Of a stretch of DNA of 64,000 nucleotides, positions 40,274 to 51,815 are shown in pieces. Origin of the DNA: Ottowia beijingensis (GTDB taxonomy: Bacteria; Pseudomonadota; Gammaproteobacteria; Burkholderiales; Burkholderiaceae_C); the NCBI RefSeq assembly GCF_013423955.1, contig NZ_JACCKX010000001.1, positions 1,860,001 through 1,924,000 of the forward strand. The letters are read 5' to 3'. Under the pieces are notes generated by a model. The model saw only the letters and a program-made list of their open reading frames with translations. It was not told the DNA's origin and searched no databases. Positions within the stretch are counted from its first letter, which is position 1; each line of letters starts with the position of its first letter. A program made the translations under genes and the position numbers.

Positions 40274-40819
40274 TCACATCCAGTCGGCCAGTTCGTCGGC
40301 ATGTTCCTGCTCGTCGGCCAGGATTTCCTCGAGCATGCGGCGCGTGGTCGGGTCCTTGTCGCCCACCAGGTCGATCATCTGGCTGTAGGCCTCGACGGCC
40401 ACGCGCTCGGCGATCAGGTTGGCCTTGATCATGGCCTTGAGGTCGGCCGAGTCGTCGTAGTCGGCGTGGCTGCGCGCCAGCAGCGAGGCGGGGTTGTAGT
40501 CGGGCTCGCCGCCCAGCTGCACGATGCGCTCGGCAATGCGGTCGGCGTGCGCGGCTTCCTCGTTGGCGTGCACCAGGAACTCGTCGGCAATGGCCGGCGA
40601 ATTGATGCCCTTGGCGGTGAAGTAGTGGCGCTTGTAGCGCATCACGCACACCAGCTCGGTGGCCAGCGAGTCGTTCAGCAACTTGATGATGTCCTTGACC
40701 CAGGGGCCATCGATGTGCGGCGTGACGGCGCCATCGTCCAGGCTGGACTTGGCTTTCTTCAGCGCGGCTTCGTCCAGGGCCAGGCGGGTGCTGGGGCGTT
40801 TGGCGGCAGATGCGTTCAT
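40274..40819 (-). CDS. Ferritin-like protein (bacterioferritin/Dps-like)
   Basis: Four-helix ferritin-like protein of 181 residues. Seen: KDIIKLLNDSLATELVCVMRYKRH with the first metal-ligand Glu, FLVHANEEAAHADRIAERIVQLGG with the EXXH ligand pair, LKAMIKANLIAERVAVEAYSQM, and MLEEILADEQEHADELAD with the last EXXH. So both halves of a di-iron site are present. Homologues are annotated as bacterioferritin. Start MNASAAKRP at 40819. Frame intact. Confidence 0.9.
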   Translation of the reverse strand: MNASAAKRPSTRLALDEAALKKAKSSLDDGAVTPHIDGPWVKDIIKLLNDSLATELVCVMRYKRHYFTAKGINSPAIADEFLVHANEEAAHADRIAERIVQLGGEPDYNPASLLARSHADYDDSADLKAMIKANLIAERVAVEAYSQMIDLVGDKDPTTRRMLEEILADEQEHADELADWM

Positions 40820-41013
40820 GGCGTCCTCGGTGTCTGTTGCGGCGCGGCCGGCCGGATGGACCGACGCGCTGAGCCGCCAGCTTAGGCCGCCGCGCTCAGC
40901 GCGGCTGGCGGCCATCAGGCCGTCGCACTGTCAGCCCCGTCCTACGAGGCGCGATGCGGCGGCCGCGCGCGCTTCAGCATGCCGGCGGCATGTGGCCTTC
41001 TCAATAAAAAACA

Positions 41014-41076
41014 GGGAGTATGCGCCTTCAGCGCCCGTCAATACTGCGCTGGCCTATAGCATACCGGGGAGTATGC
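41014..41076 (+). repeat. Dispersed repeat family 2
   Basis: GTATGCGCCTTCAGCGCCCG, internal TGCGCTGG, and an ending GGGGAGTATG: same layout as 25686-25748. Nothing else is seen in the 40820-41135 gap. Confidence 0.6.
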
Positions 41077-41135
41077 TCTCCGCAGCACGACACCACAATG
41101 GCGCTGAGCGCCCGGCCGCGCCGGGCCAGCTGCGC

Positions 41136-41633
41136 TCAGCGCATCATGCTGTTCTTCATGCGCGCCAGGGCGATCATCAGCGCGCCGGCGCCCAGCGTCT
41201 TCACCAGATCGGGGTGCTGGGCGTAGAAGTCGCTCACGCGGTCGAACACGCCCGGCTCGTCGGCCGTGCGGGCGGTGGTGACGACATCGCGCACCTGCTC
41301 GGGCGTGATGGTGGTGGCCTTGTCGACCGTGACCACCGGGCTGTCGGGGCCTTCGTGGCCGGCCAGCGCACCGCCGGCCACACCGGCCAGCGCGCCGGGG
41401 CCGAGCTTTTCGACCAGCGTGTTCAGGATGTCGGCGCGGTCCTGCGGCGAGGCGCGCTCGAACATGTCGGCCACGATCTGCGACAGCTGGGGCGTCTCCT
41501 TGGAGCGCAGGGCCTCGCCCACGCTGCTCTTGAGCTCATCGCGCGAGGCCTCGCGCGTGATCTGGTCGATCTGCTGCGGCTCGGGCGCCTTGGCGCTGTT
41601 CAGAATCTGCTGCAGGACGTCGAAGAGGGCCAT
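41136..41633 (-). CDS. Hypothetical protein, helical, DUF937-like
   Basis: 165 residues, not firmly recognised. MALFDVLQQILNSA at the start and alternating amphipathic helices (LSQIVADMFERASPQDRADIL) followed by a Gly/Ala-rich stretch (GALAGVAGGALAG) recall DUF937/YidB-type proteins. The C-terminus has a hydrophobic helix (LVKTLGAGALMIALA) that may associate with the membrane. No operon partner: 152 bases separate it from the FecR gene on the same strand. Confidence 0.7.
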   Translation of the reverse strand: MALFDVLQQILNSAKAPEPQQIDQITREASRDELKSSVGEALRSKETPQLSQIVADMFERASPQDRADILNTLVEKLGPGALAGVAGGALAGHEGPDSPVVTVDKATTITPEQVRDVVTTARTADEPGVFDRVSDFYAQHPDLVKTLGAGALMIALARMKNSMMR

Positions 41634-41785
41634 GGGGAATTCCTTTCTGGAAGCGGGACGATCATGGCGCAGCCCGTTCAGGCCCGCGCCGGGGTGAATC
41701 GGCCATGGTAATCGCGCCCCGACGGCCAGCTTGTGACGGGCCACCAAGTCGCGGCCTTGTCCGACACGGCGGGGCCGCCGTCGGC

Positions 41786-42907
41786 TCAGCGCGCCGGGCG
41801 GGCCGGGTTGGCGGGCGTGGCCGGCACGCCGGGGCCACCGGGCTGGGCAGGTGTGGCGGGCGTCGCCGGCTGCCCCGCACCGCCCGGGTTGGCCAGTGTG
41901 GCATGCGTCGCGCCGGTACCGGGGCCACCGGGCTGTGCCGGTGTGGCCGGCTGGCCCGGCCCTCCTGGGCTGGCGGGCGTGGTCGGTGTAGGGCCAGCCG
42001 GTGGGGTCGGCGTGGCGGGCGAGCCGGGATCGGCCGGCGCGGCGGGCGCCACCGGTTGGCCCGGTGCCGCAGGCAACGCCGGTGCGGCTGGCCCGGATGG
42101 CCCCGCTGGCGTGGCAGGCGCGGCTGGGGTTGCTGGCAGCAGCGTCACGGGCACCGGCTGTCCGTCGACACTGACGCGCGGCACCGGCACCGCGCCGAGG
42201 CCCGGGGTCGAGCCGCCCGGCACGGTCGGCAGCGCAGCGCCAGGGGTTGCCGCGCCAGCGGCCGCGCCGCCGGGCACGGTGGCCGCCGCGGTGCGCGCCG
42301 GCAAGGCGCCGCTCAGGGGCGCGCGCGCCGATTCGCCGCGCGCCACGTCGACGCAGCCCGCCGGGTTGCACAGGGCCACCCGGCCCTGCAGCACGTCGAG
42401 CAGCACCTGCTCGCCCTGCAGTTCGGTGCGGTATTCGGTGCCGCGCACGCCGATGGTGACGGTGCGCACGCGCAGTTCGTAGCCGGGCTGGTCCTGCTGG
42501 CCGATCACGCCGCTCAGCGTGCGCAGGCCGCCACGCACCAGCTCCAGCAGGCTGCGGTGGTTGGCGGGCTGGGCGGCCAGCTGGTATTCGGCCAGGCGCA
42601 GGGTGCTGCCGGGCTCCAGGTCGATCATGGCGCCGTCGACCATGCGCAGCTGGGCGCGGCCGCCGGGGCCGGTCTCCACCACGTCGCCCTCGTGCACCAC
42701 GGTGCCGCGCACCACGGCGCTGGCCATGCCGCCGGCCTGCACGCTGACGGGGCCATGGGCGAACAGGAACACACCCGCGCGACCATCGGCCACGGGCGCC
42801 GCGGCGGTCTGCGCCTGGGCTGCGGTGGCCAGTGCGGCGCCGCAGGCCAGCGCGGCCCATGACAGGCGCCTGCAGCGGCCGCCTGGAAACTGGGTGGGTG
42901 TGTGCAT
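41786..42907 (-). CDS. FecR-domain secreted protein with Gly/Pro-rich tail
   Basis: Exported protein of 373 residues. Seen: a signal peptide (basic start, then LSWAALACGAALATAAQAQ), a FecR domain at about 45-200 with FLFAHGPVSVQAGG, GDVVETGPGGRAQLRMVDG, IDLEPGSTLRL and TIGVRGTEYRTE, then about 170 residues dominated by Gly, Pro, Ala and Thr with collagen-like spacing (GGPGQPATPAQPGG). It lacks a membrane segment for sigma-factor signalling, so it is of the periplasmic or surface FecR type. Begins 3 bases after the upstream beta-barrel gene. Confidence 0.85.
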   Translation of the reverse strand: MHTPTQFPGGRCRRLSWAALACGAALATAAQAQTAAAPVADGRAGVFLFAHGPVSVQAGGMASAVVRGTVVHEGDVVETGPGGRAQLRMVDGAMIDLEPGSTLRLAEYQLAAQPANHRSLLELVRGGLRTLSGVIGQQDQPGYELRVRTVTIGVRGTEYRTELQGEQVLLDVLQGRVALCNPAGCVDVARGESARAPLSGALPARTAAATVPGGAAAGAATPGAALPTVPGGSTPGLGAVPVPRVSVDGQPVPVTLLPATPAAPATPAGPSGPAAPALPAAPGQPVAPAAPADPGSPATPTPPAGPTPTTPASPGGPGQPATPAQPGGPGTGATHATLANPGGAGQPATPATPAQPGGPGVPATPANPARPAR

Positions 42908-42910
42908 GGC

Positions 42911-44249
42911 TCAGAACTGCATGCCGTCACCTGAAACAGCGTGCGGCGATAGTGGTAAAGCTCGACGTTCGAGCGGGCATGGATCCAGCTCACCTGCGGG
43001 CGCAGCGACCAGTGACACGACAGCGCCAGCCGCACGCCCAGGGTGAGGTCGGACACCCGGTCATGGCGGCGCCGCAGGAACAGCGGGTCGATTGCCCGGT
43101 GCCGGTGACGCTGGTGCTGCACCCAGCCGTACCCGCCCACACTGCGGCCCAGTTGCTCCAGGCCCAGCCGTGCGCCCACGCTGCTGCGCCCCAGGTGCAC
43201 CATGGCTTCCGATACCGGACGATCACGCATCCACCACAGGCTCGTCAAGCCCTTGAGGTCCATCGCCGGTGCTTCATGCACGAAAGTACCGCCCACCACG
43301 GTGCGGCGCAGGTCGTGCCGGTTCACTGTGAATTCGTGCACCCGCGCGTGCTTGAGCGACAGGCTGAACGCACTGCGCTCGCCCAGCGCGACGCGCCACT
43401 GCAGCAGCGGCCCCGGCGTGCTGCGCAGCGCCTGCTTGCCCAGGCTGCCGCCCAGGCCGTGGCGCTCGCCATGCAGGCCCGCGCTCAGCGTGTGCGCGCC
43501 GGCCTGCCAGGCCAGCCCGGCCTGCACCGCCAGCCAGCTGCTGTCCAGGCGGCTGTGATCGGCATGCAGGCTGGTGCTGCCCTGCAGCGAGCCATAGGCC
43601 GCCCAGGGCCCGCCCGCGCCGGCGCCCAGCATGGCGTAGGCATCGCCGCGCCGGATGCCATCGGGCGCCAGTGGCAGCACCTCGTAGCCGTATGCGGGCA
43701 CCACCACGCCGGTCAGGCGAGTGGCGCTGTTGACGTTGCTGTCGTGGCCCAGCGCGGCTTCCACGTAGGCCCAGCCGCTGCGGGCGGGCGCCGTGCTGGT
43801 GCGATGGGTGCGCCGTGGCTTTGCGGCAGCGGAGCCTCGGCCTGCAGGGCATGGGCGCGCTGGCGGGCCTCGCGGGCGCCGCGGGCATCGCCGGCGGCTG
43901 CAGCGGCCAAGGCCAGTTGCTGCCAGTGCGCCACATGGCGCGGCTGCACCACCACCAGGCGGCGCAGGGCGTACACGGCGCGTTGCGGATCGCCGCAGGC
44001 CAGGGCGGCGCGCGCCAGCAGCGCGTCGAACGCCGGATCGCCGGCCGATTGCGGCTCCAGCGCCAGCAGGTGGCGGCACGCGCCGGCGGTATCGCCGGCG
44101 GACAGCAGCTGTTCGCCCTCGGCCCACGCCGGCGCCGATTGGGCCAGCGCCGGCCCCGCGCCCAGCCCGCCGGCCAGCAGCAAGGCGCATGCCCAGCGCC
44201 GGGCAGGCGGCTGGGCGGTGGCCAGGGTGTTGGGCACGTGGACTGACAT
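42911..44249 (-). CDS. TPR plus outer-membrane beta-barrel protein, SLAM-like (frameshifted)
   Basis: About 445 residues: signal peptide (ALLLAGGLGAGPALAQ), TPR-like helices (about 40-150), and a C-terminal beta-barrel with alternating strands such as WAYVEAALGHDSNVNSAT and SAFSLSLKHARVHEFTVN, ending in a terminal Phe (QVTGMQF) once a lost G near 42925 is restored. A second break lies near 43810. The TPR-plus-barrel layout recalls surface lipoprotein assembly modulators (DUF560), but length and partner (a FecR protein) differ. Probably in one operon with the FecR gene. Confidence 0.7.
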
Positions 44250-44258
44250 TACGTTACA

Positions 44259-45146
44259 TCATGCCGCATTGGCGTGACGCAGGCGAGTGCGGTGGCGGCG
44301 ATAGGCGCCGGCGCTGAAAACCAGCAGCCCCAGCCACACGGCCGCGAAGCCGGCCAGCCGCTGCGCATCGACCGGCTCGTGCAGCACGAACACGCCCAGC
44401 AGAAACTGCAGCGTGGGCGAAATGTATTGCAGCATGCCCAGCGCCGCCAGCGTGAGCCGGCGCGCCGCCACGGCGAAGGCCACCAGGGGCACGGTGGTCA
44501 TCAGGCCGGTGCTGATGAGCAAGGCGTCGGTGCCCGCACCGGCTTGGCCGAACGCCAGTTGCCCGCGCGTGGCCAGCCAGCCCAGCACGGCCAGCGCGGG
44601 CAGGGCGATCAGTCCGGTTTCGAGGGCCATGCCCTCGGCGGCGGGCAGCTCGGTCTGCTTCTTGACCAGGCCGTAGACGCCGAAGGACGCGGCCAGCACC
44701 AGCGCCACCCACGGCAGGCGTGGCGACACCAGCGCCAGATAACCCACGCCCAGCGCTGCCAGCATCACACCGATCCATTCGCCGCGCGTGAGCCGTTCGC
44801 CCAGCAGCAACACGCCCAGCGCCACGTTGAACAACGGCAGCAGAAAGTAGCCCAAGCTGGCGTCCAGCGTGCGGCCATGGGTCACCGCCCAGACGTAGGT
44901 CAGCCAGTTGATGCTGACCAGCAGCGCCGCCAGCGCCAGGCGGGCCAGCAGGCGCGCGTCGAGCCGCCGCCACAGCGGACCGAGCTGCCCGAGCACACCC
45001 AGCCACAACAGCAGCAGCGCCAGCGACCAGACGATGCGGTGCGCCACCACCTCGATCGCGGTGGCCGGCGCCATGAGGCGGAAGTACAGCGGCATCAGGC
45101 CCCACAGCCCGTAGGCCAGCAGGGCGGCCGTGACGCCGCTGTTCAT
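44259..45146 (-). CDS. rarD: EamA-family transporter RarD
   Basis: Ten-helix inner-membrane protein of 295 residues of the RarD branch of the EamA/DMT superfamily (chloramphenicol-sensitive type). Seen: LLAYGLWGLMPLYFRLM, VVAHRIVWSLALLLLWL, INWLTYVWAVTHGRTLDASL with the conserved NW and GYF that follow, LGVGYLALVSPRLPWVALV, and LGMLQYISPTLQFLLGVFVL, all RarD hallmarks. Start MNSGVTAALLAYG at 45146. Frame intact. Confidence 0.93.
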   Translation of the reverse strand: MNSGVTAALLAYGLWGLMPLYFRLMAPATAIEVVAHRIVWSLALLLLWLGVLGQLGPLWRRLDARLLARLALAALLVSINWLTYVWAVTHGRTLDASLGYFLLPLFNVALGVLLLGERLTRGEWIGVMLAALGVGYLALVSPRLPWVALVLAASFGVYGLVKKQTELPAAEGMALETGLIALPALAVLGWLATRGQLAFGQAGAGTDALLISTGLMTTVPLVAFAVAARRLTLAALGMLQYISPTLQFLLGVFVLHEPVDAQRLAGFAAVWLGLLVFSAGAYRRHRTRLRHANAA

Positions 45147-45210
45147 GGCAGACGGGCGACGGCGCGCGCCGTCGCGTTCACGTTGCTGCCTGCAGCGTGG
45201 TGCCAACGGA

Positions 45211-45272
45211 TTTCAAGCCAAATCGGCCTCCAGCGCTTGATGGACAAGCGCTGACAGCTACTATTTAGATAG
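45211..45272 (-). repeat. Dispersed repeat family 1
   Basis: AAATCGGCCTCCAGCGCTTG, ATGGACAAGCGCTGACAGC and CTATTTAGATAG, a full-length copy with well-paired arms. Confidence 0.75.
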
Positions 45273-45303
45273 TAAACGATGCTCGGACTCCGACGCGTTC
45301 AGT

Positions 45304-45405
45304 TCACAACGGTTTTCTGGCTTGCCAGGCCAGCGTGTCTTCGCCGTGCTCGGCCCATGGCCCGACGCCGATACATGGCTTGTCGATGAAATCCATCAGC
45401 GCCAT
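45304..45405 (-). CDS. Possible 33-residue ORF
   Basis: ATG 45405 is preceded by GCGGAGGCAGAC, an acceptable ribosome site. The peptide begins MALMDFIDKPCIGVGPW and ends QARKPL. No family recognised; it could be a remnant of a longer gene. The rest of the 45147-45563 gap holds a repeat and the Fur-type box. Confidence 0.25.
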   Translation of the reverse strand: MALMDFIDKPCIGVGPWAEHGEDTLAWQARKPL

Positions 45406-45519
45406 GTCTGCCTCCGCGGGGTGAAACTCGGCGGATGATACGCATGGCAACGTGAAGCGGCCGCGCCACCCATCGGCACGGGCTATCGGCGCCTTCGGAA
45501 AAGTCGATTGGCCTTTTTA

Positions 45520-45539
45520 AATGAGAATGACTATCATTT
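45520..45539 (+). promoter_or_regulatory. Fur box upstream of the DUF2061 gene
   Basis: AATGAGAATGACTATCATT closely fits the Fur consensus GATAATGATWATCATTATC and lies 25 bases before the ATG at 45564, overlapping the expected -10 region. It implies iron-repressed expression. Confidence 0.75.
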
Positions 45540-45563
45540 GATGAAGTATCCAAGGAGTTCCCA

Positions 45564-45809
45564 ATGTCCCGCTTTGCCCGCCGCCACCGGCTCACCCTGC
45601 AGAAAACCGCCAGCTACTACGTCATGCACATCACGGTGGCCATGGCGGTGGCCTATCTGGTGACGGGCGACGCGATCACCGCCATCACGCTCAGCCTGCT
45701 GGAGCCCACGGTACAGGCGGTGGCCTTCTTCTTCCACGAGAAGGCCTGGGCCCGGCGCGAGGCCGCACCGGCCGTCGGCGCTGTCGAAGCCGCGCCAGAA
45801 CCCGCGTGA
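45564..45809 (+). CDS. DUF2061 small membrane protein
   Basis: Membrane protein of 81 residues, DUF2061 family. Seen: LQKTASYYVMHITVAMAVAYLVTGD, the conserved start and first helix, then ITAITLSLLEPTVQAVAFFFHEKAW with the conserved EP and HE residues and second helix; a short Ala/Glu tail follows. Function unknown. A Fur box directly upstream suggests iron-dependent regulation. Start follows an AAGGAG site. Confidence 0.88.
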   Translation: MSRFARRHRLTLQKTASYYVMHITVAMAVAYLVTGDAITAITLSLLEPTVQAVAFFFHEKAWARREAAPAVGAVEAAPEPA

Positions 45810-45865
45810 ATGTCGCCCGAGGCCTAGAATCCCACGCACCCGAAGAGACACAGGACCAGCGAGCG

Positions 45866-48184
<2,319 letters not shown>

Positions 48185-48323
48185 GCGCCCACTCATCAGG
48201 CGTGCATGCCCCTGTTCGCATTGCCTGAATTTTAGGCAAGCGCTTGCTTTTTCGTGGCCCATGCGTCACACTACCGCCTTGGAATTTTCGGGTTAACCCG
48301 GAGGTTTCCGAAAGGTGTTTTTC

Positions 48324-48746
48324 ATGTTGCGAACAGCGGCATCGCATGCTGTCCGATCGACTCGGTCACCTCGGTCTTTTTGGCAGTCCCGATGCTGGCG
48401 GTCGCGCTCTCTCTGGGGAGCGTGGCTGAAGCGCGCGACATGCCCTGGAAGACCGCCGAGCCGACCGTCGCGGTGGCGGATCTCCCAGGCAGGGCCAGCA
48501 GACGTATCAGCTCATCCTGCAAGGTGGCCCGTTTCCCTTCGGCAAGGACGGATCGGTGTTCGGCAACCGGGAGCGCCTGTTGCCGCGTGAGCGGCGCGGC
48601 TATTACCGCGAATACACCGTCGAGACCCCGGGGCACGCGACCGTGGCGCCCGCCGCATCGTCTGCGGCGGCAAGCGGCGCACCACGCCCGATGCCTGCTG
48701 GTACACGAGCGATCACTATTCGAGCTTCAGGAAGATCGTGCAATGA
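48324..48746 (+). CDS. Secreted barnase-family ribonuclease (frameshifted)
   Basis: Guanyl-specific RNase of the barnase family, about 140 residues with signal peptide. Seen: a basic start (MLRTAASHAVRSTRSPRSF), a hydrophobic core and AEA cleavage site, then the catalytic fold: GPFPFGKDGSVFGNRERLLP, YYREYTVETPGARDRGARRI and YTSDHYSSFRKI, which keep the catalytic Glu (REYTVE), Arg (GARR) and His (DHY). Three one-base breaks: near 48381 (T run), 48490 and 48632 (G run). Its stop overlaps the barstar ATG (AATGA). The start is inferred after frame repair. Confidence 0.8.
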
Positions 48747-49252
48747 AAGCATTCGAACAGTTTCAACCCGCTCCGGCCGTCGCGCCGGGCGAAAACCGGT
48801 TATTGACTTCAGAGAAAGCAGCGGAGATGGATCAACCCCAACGCCCGCCCCAGGAAACGCCGCTCAAGGGCGTGCGCACCAACATCGTGCAATCGATCCG
48901 GGCCTTCCACGTGCATGACCTGCAGGATGCGGCGGCGCAGCTCGGCCAGCATTTCCTGTACGCCAACCTGGCCAACGCGCAGACCAAGCAGGACGTGCTG
49001 GACATGATCGCCGCGCAGTTCACCTTCCCGGCACACTTCGGCAAGAACTTCGACGCGCTGTACGACTGCATGACCGATCCGCTGCACAAGAGCGGCCCGC
49101 AGCCTGGCTTCATCGTCGTGCTGGAACAGATCCCGGCCACCGCCAAATTCGACAAGGAAGCGCGCGAGCAGTTGCTCGACATCTTCCGCGACGCCGCCGA
49201 CTACTGGAACGACCGGAAGATACCGTTCAGGTGCTTCTATTCTTTTCGGTAG
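48743..49252 (+). CDS. Barstar-family RNase inhibitor
   Basis: Intracellular inhibitor of the barnase encoded just upstream, 170 residues. A barstar domain covers about 75-165: FHVHDLQDAAAQLGQHF, TKQDVLDMIAAQFTFPAHFGKNFDALYDCM (the GKNFDALYDCL-type signature) and a final FRCFYSFR. The 70 residues before it are unusual for the family (EKAAEMDQPQRPP) and may be linker. ATG 48743 overlaps the nuclease stop, so inhibitor and toxin are translationally coupled. Confidence 0.9.
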   Translation: MKAFEQFQPAPAVAPGENRLLTSEKAAEMDQPQRPPQETPLKGVRTNIVQSIRAFHVHDLQDAAAQLGQHFLYANLANAQTKQDVLDMIAAQFTFPAHFGKNFDALYDCMTDPLHKSGPQPGFIVVLEQIPATAKFDKEAREQLLDIFRDAADYWNDRKIPFRCFYSFR

Positions 49253-49465
49253 CCCGTTCTGCACCAGCTGGCCAAGCAGAACGGGCGAATGAGGCCCAGG
49301 GCGAAACCGCGCCCGCCGACAACATCGAGGTGGATGGCAGCGAAAAGATGCCGACCGACAAGCTGGTGGACATCTCCCGCTGGCGCTGCGCATGAGCAGC
49401 CCGTTCAACGCCGGGTACTGGTTGAGCGCTGCCTGACGCGGCACAGCCTCCGCGCTGCCCATCAG

Positions 49466-49498
49466 AAAGAAAAGCCCGCTGCATGCGGGCTTTTCTTT
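49466..49498. terminator. Bidirectional terminator after the barnase-barstar pair
   Basis: Perfect 14-bp stem AAAGAAAAGCCCGC / GCGGGCTTTTCTTT with a 5-base loop and A/T tracts on both sides; it can serve the plus-strand barstar unit and the minus-strand gene that ends at 49524. Bases 49253-49465 show no recognisable gene. Confidence 0.88.
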
Positions 49499-49523
49499 GC
49501 TGGAGGCGCCGCACGCCTGCCGC

Positions 49524-49937
49524 CTACTGCTCGCCCGCTGCAGGTTGCGGCGTCGACACCGAAGGCTTCGCATCGGTGACGGCATCCGCTGCCGGCCTGG
49601 GCCGCGGCGGTGGCGGCGGCCGGCGCGGCAACTCGGTGGAGGGCACGGCCAGCGCCTGGCGCTCACAGTCGCGCTGTGCCTGGGTGCGCGCGGCGACACC
49701 GCTGACGCCGCCAGCCTGTCGCTTGCAGTTGCGTTCGACGATGCGTTCGCCCTCCAGGCGACGCGCCAGGCAGGTGCGCAGCTTGCCCTTGCGGTCGCGC
49801 TCCACCGCGCCCACCTCGCGCTGGCACAACACCATCCGCGTCGGCAGCAATTCGTCCGGATACACCAACGGGGGCGTGGCGGACTGCGCGCCTGCACCGC
49901 CCGCCCACACAAGCCCGCAGGCCACCCATCGTTTCAT
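49524..49937 (-). CDS. Secreted hypothetical protein, Cys-containing, Pro-rich tail
   Basis: 137 residues, not recognised. Seen: a signal peptide (MKRWVACGLVWAGGAGAQ), then PDELLPTRMVLCQREVGAVERDRKGKLRTCLAR with regularly spaced Cys residues (LCQ, RTCLA, ERNC, RDCER), and a C-terminal PRRPPPPPRPRPAA stretch. Predicted periplasmic. Start 49937 is chosen because the signal peptide begins there; upstream ATGs would add non-coding-like sequence. Divergent from the FAD oxidase gene. Confidence 0.65.
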   Translation of the reverse strand: MKRWVACGLVWAGGAGAQSATPPLVYPDELLPTRMVLCQREVGAVERDRKGKLRTCLARRLEGERIVERNCKRQAGGVSGVAARTQAQRDCERQALAVPSTELPRRPPPPPRPRPAADAVTDAKPSVSTPQPAAGEQ

Positions 49938-50119
49938 CGCACTCAATCGCTGCACCACACTGCTTGTTCGACTCCAACACGCCGACCCATGCAGGCGCGG
50001 CGCCGGCACCCTGACACCGGCCCGGCCATTCTCGCCGCGCCGATCTACAGCACGGTGACGCACGGCCGAACCGCGGCGCCATGCCCTATAGTGGGCTGAA
50101 CGCATTCAAGAGCCGCCCC

Positions 50120-51620
50120 GTGGATACCGATACTGCCCAGCACCCCTCTCGAACACTACAAAAACAGAGCTTCAGGCGCAGTTGGTTCAAGCGCTGCAGG
50201 CCTTTTTGCCGCCTCAAATGCTGCTGTGGAGCAACGAGCAGACCACGCCTTACGAATGCGACGGGCTGACCGCCTACCGCCAGCGGCCCTTGGTGGTGGC
50301 CCTGCCCGAGAGTTACGAACAGATTCAACAAGTGTTGAAAACCTGCCACAGCCTGGGCGTGCCGGTGGTGGCGCGCGGGGCGGGCACCGGGCTGTCGGGC
50401 GGTGCCATGCCGCACGAGCGTGGCGTGACGCTGTCGCTGGCCAAGTTCAACCGCATTCTCGAGATCGACCCGCTGGCGCGCACGGCACAGGTGCAGTGCG
50501 GCGTGCGCAATCTGGCCATCAGCGAGGCGGCCGCCGCGCATGGCCTGTATTACGCGCCCGACCCGAGCAGCCAGATCGCCTGCACCATCGGCGGCAACGT
50601 GGCCGAGAACTCGGGCGGCGTGCACTGTCTGAAATACGGGCTGACGGTGCACAACGTGTTGAAGGTGAAAGGCTTCACCATCGAGGGCGAGCCCATCGAG
50701 TTCGGCAGCGAGGCGCTCGACGCGCCCGGCTACGACCTGCTGGCGCTGATCAACGGCAGCGAGGGCATGCTGGCGGTGACGACCGAGGTCACCGTCAAGC
50801 TGCTGCCCAAGCCGCGTCTGGCGCGCTGCATCATGGCCAGCTTTGCCGATGTGCGGCAGGCCGGCGACGCGGTGGCGGCGGTGATCGCGGCCGGCATCAT
50901 CCCCGCCGGGCTGGAGATGATGGACAAGCCCATGACCGCCGCTGTCGAGGACTTCGTGCACGCGGGCTACGACCTGGATGCCGCCGCCATCCTGCTGTGC
51001 GAGAGCGACGGCACGCCGGAAGAAGTGCAAGAGGAAATCGGCCGTATGTCGCAGGTGCTGACAGCGGCAGGCGCTACCAAAATTGCAGTGAGCGAATCCG
51101 AAGCCGAGCGCCTGAAGTTCTGGAGCGGGCGCAAGAACGCCTTCCCCGCCAGCGGCCGCATCAGCCCCGACTACATGTGCATGGATTCGACCATCCCGCG
51201 CAAGCGCCTGGCCGACATCCTGCTAGCGATCCAGCAGATGGAGCAGAAGTACGGCCTGCGCTGCGTCAACGTGTTCCACGCCGGCGATGGCAACCTGCAC
51301 CCGCTGATCCTGTTCGACGCCAACGACCCCGACCAGCTGCGCCGCTGCGAGCAGTTCGGCGCCGACATCCTGGAAACCAGCGTCGCCATGGGCGGCACCG
51401 TGACCGGCGAGCACGGCGTCGGCGTCGAAAACTCAACTCGATGTGCGTGCAGTTTTCTGCCGAGGAGAACGAGCAGATGTTTGGCATCAAGCGCGCCTTC
51501 GATCCCCAGGGCCTGCTCAACCCCGGCAAGGTGATTCCGACCCTGAACCGCTGCGCTGAATACGGCAAGATGCTGGTGCGCGCCGGGCGGCTGCCGTTTC
51601 CCGAGCTGGAGCGGTTTTGA
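50120..51620 (+). CDS. FAD-linked oxidase, GlcD type (frameshifted)
   Basis: FAD-binding (PF01565) and FAD-linked oxidase C-terminal (PF02913) protein of about 499 residues, glycolate or D-lactate dehydrogenase type. Seen: VVARGAGTGLSGGAMP (FAD pyrophosphate loop), DPSSQIACTIGGNVAENSGG, KYGLTVHNVLK, SEGMLAVTTEVTVKLLP, VFHAGDGNLHPLILFD (conserved His pair) and GTVTGEHGVG. Breaks near 50147 (lost C, restoring the GTG start at 50120) and 51430. No glcE or glcF genes follow, so it may be a stand-alone D-2-hydroxyacid dehydrogenase. Confidence 0.88.
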
Positions 51621-51711
51621 CGCAGCGTTGGCGGCAGCGAACACGCTGCGTCTTCATCGGCTTGGTTTGGAACGCGGCTTATTCCATTTCCAATTCAATG
51701 CGTCAACCACC

Positions 51712-51784
51712 GTCATCCCGGCGAAGGCCGGGATCCATGTTTCTCCGCACACGCCGTCTGGATTCCGGCTTGCGCCGGAATGAC
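51712..51784. repeat. Long inverted repeat (ATTCCGG type)
   Basis: Imperfect 26-bp arms (51712-51737 and 51759-51784; left arm core CCCGGCGAAGGCCGGGATCC) that mirror each other. This CCGG-rich element is common between genes in many proteobacteria. It lies between the convergent oxidase and cutA genes. Confidence 0.75.
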
Positions 51785-51815
51785 AAGATATGGCAGTTTT
51801 GATCTGGAATTGGAA

